From: Enoplosus armatus
Taxonomy: Eukaryota > Chordata > Actinopteri > Centrarchiformes > Enoplosidae
DNA length: 64,000 nt
Assembly (NCBI RefSeq): GCF_043641665.1
Contig: NC_092193.1
Span: forward strand, 22,114,182-22,178,181
Direction: 5' to 3'
Position numbers and translations under genes: made by a program. Within the stretch, counting starts at the first letter, position 1, and every line of letters begins with the position of its first letter. This document shows positions 34,830 to 44,450 of this stretch, one piece after another. The notes under the pieces were generated by a model that did no database searches, had not been told where the DNA came from, and saw only the letters and a program-made list of their open reading frames with translations.

Positions 34830-36190
34830 GTCCTTGCCAACACTGGATACTTCTTACTACTTATACTTATATCATGCCAGATGGCAGCAGGGTGAACAGA
34901 CTGTGGCTGGGGGTGGGTATTGTCTCTTAGTATCCTTCGGGCTCTACACAGGCACTTCACCTCACTGATACCACTGATGCTTGGTAGATGGGTGCCAATG
35001 ATGTTCTTGGCAGAGCCCTCCTGTCCTGAGCCGTGCACATTCAATGCCAATTGCAACGTTTCCGGTCAGTATGCTTTCTGTTGCTCCTTGGTGAAAGTTG
35101 ACGAGAATTTGGCAAAGGAATTTTGCTCTCTTAAGTCTCCTTAAGAGGTACAGAAGTCCATTTCTGAGCTTTCTTAACCACCGTGGAGATGTGAGATGAC
35201 CACGACAGCTTCTTTGTGATGCTGATTCCCATGGACCTGCTCCACCTGTAGAAAGGAGTGTGTGTCCTCTCCTTCTTTTTCTCTAAAATCAACGATCAAC
35301 TCCTTGGTTTTGTTGACCAGCAAATTGTCTGGGGTCTGTTTGTGCGGAAGTCCAGTATCCAGTTGCAGAGTGCAGTGGTACAGTTTCCATGGGGGAGACT
35401 GCGTTGAAAGCTGAGCTGAATTCAACAAGCAGCATCCTGATGTAGGTGTTTGCCATATTCAAGGTGTGTGAGGGCTGAGCGGAGGGGCAGTGGCGATGGC
35501 ATCCTCTGCTGGTTCTGGTTGCAAACTGGTGAGGGTCCAGGCTGGCTGGGATGCTGTTCTTGATGTGCTGGAGAACCAGCCTCTCAAAGCACTTCATCAG
35601 AATGGAGGTGGGTGCCACAGGGCGGTTTGGAGTAGACACTGCAGACCTTTTTTGGTACAGGGACGATGGTGGCTGTCTTGAAGCAGGTGGGGGCACTCTC
35701 CTGTGACAGTGAGGTGTTAAAAATGTCAGCGATGACACCGACTAGCTGGTAGGCACGTGTTCTCAGTGCACGGCCAGGGATGTCGCCAGGCCCAGCAGTT
35801 TCACTCACATTCACCCTCAGCGGGGTTCTTCTCACATCCGCTGTCTGACAGCTACTAACAGTGGCCGGTCCCCTGGAGGTGGAGTAGACCTGACAGCTGA
35901 CTCTTCGTTGAGCAGATCAAAGCGAGCATAAAATGGGCTCAGCCCATCTGGCAACGTGGCCTCACACATGATGGGGGCGCTCCTGCTTTCGTAGCCCGTG
36001 GCACTCTGGGATCGGCCGCCACGTGTCTTCGGTGTTGTTGGTGTTGAGGTCTCCGGGATTTGCCTCCTTGATGCCAGCTTTCAGTCTTGCTCCAGCGGCG
36101 TTGCGCGCTTCCTTGTCACCAGACCGAAAGACAGCTTTTTTGGCTCTGGATCTGGTTATTTGGTTGATGGAAACACGATGACTCACCCAC
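34830..36190 (-). pseudogene. Rex1/CR1/L2-like LINE ORF2 remnant with the catalytic core deleted
   Basis: Minus-strand frames give, from 36190 down: a basic linker with Phe-Arg-Ser-Gly-Asp and Gly-Ile-Lys-Glu-Ala; Ala-Gly-Pro-Gly-Asp-Ile-Pro-Gly-Arg and Cys-Phe-Lys-Thr-Ala-Thr-Ile-Val-Pro-Val-Pro-Lys-Lys (about 35650-35790); Met-Lys-Cys-Phe-Glu-Arg-Leu-Val (about 35590); and Ser-Ser-Ala-Phe-Asn (about 35400). The frame then jumps to Val-Asn-Lys-Thr-Lys-Glu-Leu-Ile-Val-Asp-Phe (about 35300), so the Tyr/Phe-Ala-Asp-Asp box between them is lost. A diverged C-terminal segment lies at 34790-35056. It abuts the Harbinger partner gene, which suggests insertion into that element. Confidence 0.8.
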
Positions 36191-36537
36191 CTGATGGAAC
36201 ATATAAAAAAAATTTAAAAAAGTACATTTATGATGATAATATAATAAATACTATGACATATTGTGATCTGCTTTCCTGTTGGATGGCTAGTAATATGAAA
36301 ACAGACACGAACAAAAATGTCCAAAGAGGCCGGGAGACAAATAATCAAAGAGCCCCCCTGCATCTACCTTGCTGCAGTCCGATCTGCAGAAACTGGAGCG
36401 GAGCAGCAACGCAAGTCTGTTTGCAAAGCATCACACGTGCTCACATGTACTTTGAACTCTTGCCTCTCTGAGCCTTTAGAGTCCCAGAAGAGGCAAGGGC
36501 CGACGACTGAACGACGAGCAACATTAAGTCCACAATC
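36191..36537. other. Non-coding stretch, nothing recognised
   Basis: A-rich at 36205-36225. No Harbinger right end was found here. Confidence 0.45.
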
Positions 36538-36570
36538 TCACACACATACACACACACACACACACACACA
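36538..36570. repeat. (CA)n microsatellite with one interruption
   Basis: CA units interrupted once by TA. It is separated from a second CA tract by 165 bases. Confidence 0.95.
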
Positions 36571-36732
36571 TGAAGAGGAACACAGGGAGCGCGGACATCC
36601 GTCATTGGTTTCGGTTGAGCGTGCGTCGTAGCACTGCTGACTGGAGGATGTCATCGCTGCGGGGAGTCTGCTGTTTGGACTGCCTGCAGGGCTGTCAGCT
36701 GTCACTCTGTCTTCTCTCTCCCTCTGTCTCTC

Positions 36733-36735
<3 letters not shown>

Positions 36736-36780
<45 letters not shown>
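36736..36780. repeat. (CA)n microsatellite
   Basis: About 22 CA units preceded by a CT-rich stretch. Confidence 0.95.
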
Positions 36781-36787
<7 letters not shown>

Positions 36788-38445
36788 GCCTGGAAACACG
36801 GAAACACACACATACCTCAAGGTCGAATGTCAAAGCACATCAGTAGGTTATTGCAGACATGTGGACTAACTAGCGTGTGCTGCTCTGCAGTGGGACGGCT
36901 GAACACACCAGGAGCTCTTCAGACATCTGCCGGGTTTCTAAGCAGCTACATGGATGAAAATCACTTCCATTTTACACCCCAACAAAACTATTTGTTTTCC
37001 AATTGTTCCAGATTTTTATTTAAAAAAAAATTTTTTTACTTACATATTATATATATATTATTCATTTATCCTTAATCTTGTGATTTTAAGATAATTAATG
37101 GATTAATGAATGCATGGTAATGTATTCTGGTATTTTAATAGATGATCTGTCTGCAGACAGTTTAAAAGGCATTTTATTGAATTGTACATTGGACACATCC
37201 ATTAATAGTGAATTTAAAGTGTTATGTTGGTTTCAGGTCTTTAATAGGTTTGCCCCGGATTTGGGATCGATTAATGAATATTGATGGACTGTAAGGCATT
37301 AGGTGTTTTTAATTGGGTTTCATCACGGGTTAGGAAGGTTGAGGTGAGAAAAAAATAAAAAAAAATAAAATATGCAAGATAACATTACTGGAAGGTTCCC
37401 CTTCTTTTTTTTTTTTTTTTTTTGGATTGTCTGCACTGTTTAAGCATTTTTAAGGGATAAAAATCACTTAATTTGTACCTTCAAAAGGCCTTTGGGTGAT
37501 AATTCCCCTTTCACGCTATGTGATACACTGTAAGTTGGTTAGGCCCAATACCACCTTAAATTGATATGTAATGGACTTGTCAAGCATTTCAAATGTGTCA
37601 GACCATAATTCAGACGGAGGTGTTTTTGCATGTTTGAAGGGGCTCATTAAGGATGAATCTGTGGTCCTTTAGGCGGTTGCTGTTCCATAGAGTACACAGT
37701 AATCATTCCGATTACAGAGCTGAATTCCAGTTTCAAATTCCTGCTCCATAGACAGTGACTTGGTGAAGCCGTAGGATAGTTAGATTGTCATAGTAAAATG
37801 AAGTTTAACTGTGGCACTGAGGAAAAAAAAGTACTAAGAAGTTAAACCTCATTTGGGTGCAGAAACTCCACAGAAAAGTCTTGTGGGTCAACAAATAGTG
37901 TCCCAGATTCTGCATCCCGAGACTAATTTAAGCGCCAGTTATCCCCTCCTCAGCAGCAGCAGCACAAAAAGTGGCGCACGTTCCCAAGTATTGACGGAAC
38001 TGTCCTGTGGCACAGAAATAGCACATGTGAAATTCCTGAAATGGGTGGAATTCCCTCTGAAGCCCCGCAGAGGCACAGTGGTAACGATGAGTGCTGTGTT
38101 CTACAGCCCCCGTGATCTGTTTCCTGTCACTGTGGGTTACATCCCGAGCTGCTGCCGCTGAAGCTCAGTAACCAGGTAAGAACCAATGAATTCATGGGGA
38201 TGGAAGGTATTCCGTGCTACCTTTGAAACGGCAAAAATTTGCATCATCATAAAAACGGACAGTCTTTCGATTAACTGTTGGTGACACAAATAATGTTGGC
38301 ATTATCAAACACAACCATTAACCAGCGGTTAAAGGTGCTTTAATTATTTAAAAAAAGAGAGTGAATCTGCTCTTTGTGTGAACAGGCAACTGCTTGATAA
38401 CACATTTTGCCACATCAACTCATTTTGACCATCGCATGTCTCTTT
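36781..38445. other. AT-rich non-coding stretch
   Basis: T19 at 37405-37423 and an AT-rich tract at 37000-37150. The plus frame 37853-38161 has no recognised domain and its stop lies shortly before a GTAAGA donor-like motif. Confidence 0.45.
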
Positions 38446-38600
38446 AACGATGTCTGATTGAAGGGCTCCTGTCTGTGTGCACCCGCCCCCTTTTGTGTTT
38501 AGTCTGGACCAGGTCTGAATCACACAACCAATCAGGGTTAGCCTAGCACGTTAACTGGCCAATCACATCGACTCTGTACAAACAAGGGCGTCCTATATCT
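38446..38600. repeat. Second copy of the repeat at 21330-21660
   Basis: GATTGAAGGGCTCCT, then ACCAGGTCTGAATCA, then ACTGGCCAATCACATCGA are shared with the first copy in the same order and orientation. This copy lacks the downstream inverted arm. Confidence 0.7.
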
Positions 38601-38619
38601 TCCCTTATATGGCGATTTT

Positions 38620-38800
38620 CAACCTTAAGGGCTCTCATTCACACGCCGATGGTGACCGAGCTGCCGCGCAAGGTGCTGGCCTCCCATCGGGAGCAACTCA
38701 GGGTTCAGTGTCTTGCTCAAGGACACTTTGACATGTGGACGGGGGGGGGGTGGCGGGGATCGAACCCCCAACTAGCTAACTAACTACAGCACCACCATGC
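38620..38800 (-). repeat. tRNA-derived SINE-like repeat
   Basis: On the minus strand a B-box-like GGTTCGATCCC (38756-38766) follows a TGGTGGTGCTGTAGTTAG stretch where an A box would sit. Downstream is GTCCTTGAGCAAGACACTGAACCC, a phrase found in a very abundant fish repeat. A shorter, more degraded copy lies at 52940-53100. A G10 run (plus strand, 38741-38750) interrupts the body. It is not a functional tRNA: no cloverleaf can be closed. Confidence 0.5.
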
Positions 38801-40271
38801 TGCCTAATCATTTCATTAGACCATATGTTCTTCTGTTTCTCGTCACTTTTAACGTGCTGAATGGGATAAATTGATAGTAAATTCACCGATTAATCAGAGA
38901 TGAACTTTTGTTCATTTGTTGAATTGCTGCAACAAAAAGGGTGTCGTCGAGTCTGGTCAATACGGCATGCAGCTCAGTGTCAGGCTGAAACTGAATTTCT
39001 TATAGGAATGTCTCCATGTCCTAGTTTCTTTTTTTTTCTTCACAGTAAAATAAATGTACCGTACGCCATAAACATGATTTACACCGCATCAGTTCCTGGG
39101 AACATATGTGCACGTTTTTGGGTATTGCACAGGAGTGGTTCTTAACAGTAGTCAGCTTGTATTGAGCCCTTCTCGCACTCAGTCAATACAAATGCGTGGA
39201 AAAGCCATCTGTCCAGGCCTTGAGGAGTGGAACATAGCTTTTTCTTTGGCACATCCTCAGCACGATATTGACCCCAGTGATGTTTTCAATTAGATGCTAG
39301 TTTTTCTTTTACCAAAAAAACAGCGTCTCTCTCAGGAGTCAGAGTGGTTTCTTTCGGCCCCCAGGCGGCGGCTTCTCTCCACACAGTGACTATTGTCGAC
39401 CACTGTTTTTGCTTTTCAAAGCTTTTGTGTGCATGTGCACGACTCGCACAGCTTATCTCGCTCACATCATGAAGTCCTGGCCGCCGCGAGGAGGGCTACA
39501 TTCTCCGCCACAAAGGCACGTGGGGAATGCGAGAGAATAACTACTTTTGCGTGAATAACAAGCACAAATGCACACCTGCACGGAAGACCTTTTTTTTTTC
39601 CTCCCCCTCCCCTCCCCCCCCCCACACACATCTGAGCGTGCAATCCTCACATGCACCAACGTGAGTTCATGAAGCATAAGCTGCATTTCTTGTCAGAGCC
39701 ACCATGGCTGAAGGCTCTGGGTGAGGGTGAGGGGACTGACGTGTTACGAGCAGCAGAGTGAAATAAAAAAACATACACAAAGTGACACTGAAAAGCCACG
39801 CAGGTGATATGAATTGCAATATCTTGGTGAGCTGTGCAAATCCACGCGAAAACAATGGATTATTTTGATTGGGAATAATGGACGCCATCATTTTGCCTGA
39901 GGTCCGTTTCCTGTTTCGTCATATGAAGTTAATTGATCTTGTAATAGTCACGTGACCCACAGATCATCATACATACCAAGTGAACAAAATAACATGAAGA
40001 AAACTAGGGGGAAAAATCGAAAATTGAATATCAAGCCTTCAAAAAAAAAGAAAAAAAAAACCCCAACAACTTCTGTGTTCTTTCAACCTCATTTTTCAAA
40101 ATAAAACATGAGCATACTCGAGTCTCTTACATCTCCTCATTTCAAAGTAAATCAGCAGTCGAGCTTAACGCCTCGATCCCTTAACCAAACGCACAGCTGC
40201 TCTCAAAAATGCCCTGTTATTTGAGGACAAACACAATCCGGTGGACTCTACAAACATGGCGTCAAGTCCGA
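38801..40271. other. Non-coding stretch
   Basis: C10 at 39614-39623 and A-rich low complexity near 40040-40065. No gene is supported. Confidence 0.5.
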
Positions 40272-40305
40272 GCACTTTAAGCCCTCCCTCTTGGGCTTAA
40301 AGTGC
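40272..40305. other. Perfect 13-bp inverted repeat with an 8-base loop
   Basis: GCACTTTAAGCCC at 40272-40284 is the exact reverse complement of 40293-40305. It is not followed by a T tract and is too short for a typical pre-miRNA. Confidence 0.85.
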
Positions 40306-40797
40306 CCAATTTAGAAATCCAGCATGCCTCCCTCTTAAGAGGTAAATGCGCAAAGTCCTGGGGGCTGATTGACGACGTGGATCCACGTGGGAGAGATCTA
40401 GAAGTCTCTGATCGACTGACAGCAGGTCATGCTACACTTTACCGCTTTCAATACATTATACTCATTAGAGCTGCTTATGAGCATTATTAGCCGGGACACG
40501 CGTGGTCCAGTCCATGATCGTCAGATTGATGTAACTGTTCAGCTTTTGAAACCATGCTAAAGTCACCATGCGTCTACTATCACATCTTCCTGTGGTTGGT
40601 CTGATTTGATTCCACACACCGCAAATGGACCACGCCGGGGGCCACTTGGAGGCGGACGGAGAACTTCCTTTTCAGGCAGTCGGGCTGATTGCTGAGCTGC
40701 TGATTGACAGCTTTCACACCGGCCTAAACAAACGGGGAAAACGTACCAGAGTTCATTTTAACTGAACCAAACAGGTTAAGCATGAAAGCACCCGTAA
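40306..40797. other. Non-coding stretch, nothing recognised
   Basis: No repeat or coding signal noted. Confidence 0.5.
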
Positions 40798-40822
40798 CCC
40801 CCCCCCCCCCCCCCCCCCCCCC
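40798..40822. repeat. C25 homopolymer
   Basis: The longest C run in the window, on the plus strand. Confidence 0.95.
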
Positions 40823-41176
40823 ATCCCCTCTCTCTCCAGATGCCGGCTTATTTAAGGCAAAATTTCATGGCAGTCCATCCGATAGTTGAGTAGATACTTC
40901 AGGCCACTGACGTCAAAAATCAGCTCCAAATCATCAACAGCACAGAAATCAACCGGGTCCAAAAAAAGAAGAAAAAAAAAAAAGAAGCAAAAGAACATTC
41001 TCAGCCATCATGATGTGACCGTTCACGGCATGAATAATGCAAACATGCTTGTTGACATCTCATTAACTGATAGGGTCCGCCTGGCTTGCTAGCTACGACC
41101 TTCTTTGCATGGATAAATGGGAGAATTAAATGCTCTGCGTTGGAGATGAGGCTACTTAAACATCATTCCCCTCACA

Positions 41177-41182
<6 letters not shown>

Positions 41183-41216
<34 letters not shown>
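41183..41216. repeat. (CA)n microsatellite
   Basis: About 17 CA units. Confidence 0.95.
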
Positions 41217-41217
<1 letters not shown>

Positions 41218-41672
41218 TGCTGTAATCTGCACTGCTGATGAATTGTTCCTTACACAGTGCTACTCTCTGATTGTGGCACAGATGAACCAAATGTATTAAT
41301 CCTATCACGGTGGGTTGGCAGGTAGATCAGTTCGCTGAGGGACTTGCCGCTCCAATGTTTAATTGAACTATTTACTCTTGGTGGCTTTCAACAACAGTTA
41401 GATCAACTGCGTGCTTTATACGAAGGTGGGAATAGTCATTTCAGATAATCGATGTGTGTGTGTCACGGGCTGGATTTGGTTCATCATCGTGACTGCAAAA
41501 CGCAAGGATCATTCAGCCTAAGGTTCTAACATACACAGGAAAGGCGGATAATTTTAGATGCCAAAAAAATGCAAAAATGGGTGGAAGAATATTGCCTCCA
41601 GTATACTGTGTTGTTTAACTAATGCCAGCAGTTTTAAAAAGCGATGAATTTTGGCTATGAGAAGCCAGCTTT

Positions 41673-41695
41673 GGGGGGGGGGGGGGGGGGGGGGG
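41673..41695. repeat. G23 homopolymer
   Basis: The longest G run in the window. Confidence 0.95.
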
Positions 41696-42379
41696 TGAAA
41701 TGTTTGTGTTAAAGTTCACATCCTAATATTTTTAGAAAAGGACACGTTTACAATCTCAGAGCCAAATGTCCTGTAGAAATAATTACAATTCAGACTACAG
41801 AGGTCTGGAGAGACCTAAACTCAGCAGCTGTATTGAGACCTCCACACACAAAGTCCTCCAAAAATGAGAAAATGAGCTGCAGGCGCACATTCACCCAATT
41901 TGCGATAAAATTTGGTTAAACACAAATGTATTTAGGATCATGAACCATGTCAGTTGTCAGTGGTGCATATTCCGTAACAAATTTGCAGTTACTCAAAGTA
42001 CCACAAAACAAAATGACCCACCGTTTGCTTGCATCTGGGGCCCTAGGGAAGAAGTGTCCGGAGAGTACACTCTGGTTAAGGACCACCATTTCGGACTGAC
42101 AAACAAAAAATGCCACAACGTCCCTCTCACACTGTCAACTTTCCAAACTCTGTTTTGGACATTACAAAAACTCAAGTCTAAGTGCAATGTTCACATTCAT
42201 ATGCTGAAAGAGTCATTGGTCGTTGTGATCATTCCTCTTCCCCATGCAAGCTGAGAAGGGATCTCATCCTAGTGCAAAAATAAAAACTGTAAAAGATGGG
42301 AGGCCAAAAAAAACAAACACCCCACAGTCCTCATTCTCAATCGTCTTTGAATACATAATCATTGTCAGTGTTTTGCGTT
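41696..42379. other. Non-coding stretch
   Basis: Frames at 41916-42254 on both strands have no recognised motif. Confidence 0.45.
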
Positions 42380-43640
42380 TTTTTTCTCTTCTCAGCAACG
42401 TTTTCCAGCTCCTCTTGGGGGATCCCGAGGCATTTCCGAGGCCAGTTGAGATGTGTAATCGTTGCTCTAGGTCTACCCCAGGGTCTCCTACCAGTTGGAC
42501 GTTCCTGGAAAACCTCAACTGGCTCCTTTTGATGCAAAGGAGCAGCAGCTCTGCTTTGAACTCCCTCCGGATGTCTGAGGTATTCATCCTAACTCTAAGG
42601 CTGAGCCCAGGTGCTGACACTCATCCCGACCGCTTCACACTCTGCAAACCGCATCAGTGCGTGCTGTAGGTCACAGTCCACGTGGTTCCTCCTGTACCTG
42701 AGGTTGGACAATCGGTCGGAGCCTCCTTTCCAGTACCTTGGAATAAAGTTTTTTCTGAGGAGTGTGGTACCCCAATAATTGGAGCACACCTTCAGGTCCC
42801 CCTTTTTAAAAATGAGAACCACCCTGTTCCAGACCTCCACGCGACACTGAAGAGGCGTGTCAGCCAAGACAGCCCAACATTGTCCAGACCCTTCAGCATC
42901 TCAGGGCAAATCTCATCCACACCTGGTTGGTGCCTTGCCACTGAGGACCTTCTTGACTACCTCAGCAACCTCTGCCAAGGACATGGACGAGGATTCCCCT
43001 GGGTCTTCAAACTCAACCTCCTGTTGGTTGGGGACAGGAGTTCCTCAAAGTGCTCTTTCCACAGCTTCCACACAGCGGTCAGCAGTTCTCCTCCCCTGCT
43101 GGAAACAGCCTGAGCCAAGCACTGCTTTCCCCTCCCAAGTTGTCCTTCTCCATAGCCTCCCTGAACTCCTCCCACATCCAGGTTTTTGCTGCCGTGACCA
43201 CCGAAGCTGCAGCCCTCCTGGCCTCTCAGTACCAGTTTGCTGCATCAGGAGACCCCTGGGCTAACCCCAGCCCGAAAGGCCTCCTTCTACAGCCTGATGG
43301 CTTCCTTCCTTAGCTGTCCACCAGCGGGGTTCTTAGGTTGCCACAACAACAAGCACAGACGACCTTCTGCCCACATCTCCTAGCAGCAGCCTCCACAATG
43401 GAGGCTTTATTCCCTGTTCTGGGCAAGGTGCTGCAGCTCCAACTTGGCTGATTCATATGGCGTCTGTGAATTGCTCTTAGTCTGGACCCTCCCCTGGGAC
43501 CAATTCGCCTTGGAGACCCTACCAGGAGCTATTGCCACCGACAACAGAGCTCCCAGGGTTGCAGGGACACGCAAACCCCTCCACCACGCTAAGGTGGCGA
43601 TTCTTGGAGAGGGACTGAGACTTTGCTGACCTGACATAAT
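42380..43640 (-). pseudogene. Rex3/RTE-like LINE, 5' end present, core deleted
   Basis: Minus-strand order from 43640 down: a 5' non-coding part with TGGTGGAGGGGTTTGCGTG and CTGGTAGGGTCTCC, which I associate with the 5' end of a widespread fish LINE; a linker coding Ile-Val-Glu-Ala-Ala-Ala-Arg-Arg-Cys-Gly (about 43400); Ser-Arg-Gly-Gly-Glu-Leu-Leu-Thr and Trp-Lys-Glu-His-Phe-Glu-Glu-Leu-Leu (about 43040-43100); Phe-Lys-Lys-Gly-Asp-Leu-Lys-Val-Cys-Ser-Asn-Tyr (about 42790); Cys-Glu-Ala-Val-Gly-Met (about 42620); Ser-Leu-Arg-Val-Arg (about 42600); and Arg-Pro-Thr-Gly-Arg-Arg-Pro (about 42490). The Phe-Ala-Asp-Asp box and much of the reverse transcriptase are missing. It stops at about 42380 without the usual tail. 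Plus-strand frames over this region are antisense shadows. Confidence 0.8.
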
Positions 43641-44187
43641 GCTATTGATGTAATGCTAGGGTTCATGCTATCAGTGCTAAGGCATGTCATCATTTCTAAG
43701 TAGCCCCACTTTTTTAGTCAGACACAGCTGAATCTATCAGTACTATTGTTTGCACCTTTCGAGAAAGACACCACTATCAAACTAGAGGCGTCTTTGTCTC
43801 ACTGCCGAAGATTACGTAATATTTAACAAGCTCAACTTACTCCAGTCTGCTCACCTGTGTAACAACTTGGCACACGCAGTTTATTTTGAAAAGCTTACAG
43901 GATCTTACTGTTGCTGCTCTGCCAGGGGGGGGGGGCATGACATAACACAAAAGTCAACTCTCATCTTTGTTCAGCTCCCAAACATGTGCAGTGAGCCAGA
44001 AGTAGCAGTCTTTTTATTTTTCACCTTTAAGTCAGTGCAGGCTTGAAAGTGTGCACATCTGAGACAACAAACGAAACAGAGTAAATCACAAACAAAAAAG
44101 ATTATATCGTTATCACGCAGAAAACTAATTGCAAAAATCCTGTCATTACTTCCTTGTTCAGAATGTTGGGAATTAATTGACATAATT
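43641..44187. other. Non-coding stretch
   Basis: G11 at 43925-43935. Nothing else recognised. Confidence 0.5.
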
Positions 44188-44450
44188 AGTGCTGGGCAAC
44201 GATTACAATTTTTAATCGCGATTAAACGCATTGTCATGCGCGAAATTCAATAATGAGTTCAAAAGTAGCGTATTGCGCACTTTTATTTTAAAAGTACTGC
44301 TATATGAACAAAAGTGCAATAACATTTGGTTTGCAAACACTTTTTAACAGCAGTGTTCCCTTCACACAGCAGCAGTTCAAATATTTCTTGTAAATCTCAA
44401 CTTAAACGTTAATGTAATCAAATCAAATATAAAACCAAAAGCTATTTGCC
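44188..44450. repeat. hAT-like interspersed repeat fragment
   Basis: It starts AGTGCTGGGCAACGATTACA and runs into TTTTTAATCGCGATTAAACGCAT, a start found in abundant fish (and other vertebrate) repeats of probable hAT origin. The right end was not found and there is no coding capacity. Confidence 0.5.

Noticed and set aside
36538..36869. Poly-Thr-His and poly-Cys-Val frames over CA repeats, also at 5211-5428, 19725-19943, 20118-20530, 48317-48669, 49388-49773 and 50571-50842
   Set aside because: These are translations of dinucleotide microsatellites, not genes.
38751..38780. B-box-like sequence as a tRNA gene
   Set aside because: No acceptor stem or anticodon arm can be formed and the body is split by a G run. 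It fits a SINE remnant better.
40272..40305. Hairpin as a pre-miRNA or terminator
   Set aside because: The stem is only 13 bp, whereas a pre-miRNA needs about 30. There is no T tract for polymerase III termination and no gene before it.
42682..43313. Plus-strand frames of 87 to 143 codons
   Set aside because: They are antisense shadows of the Rex3-like LINE on the minus strand.
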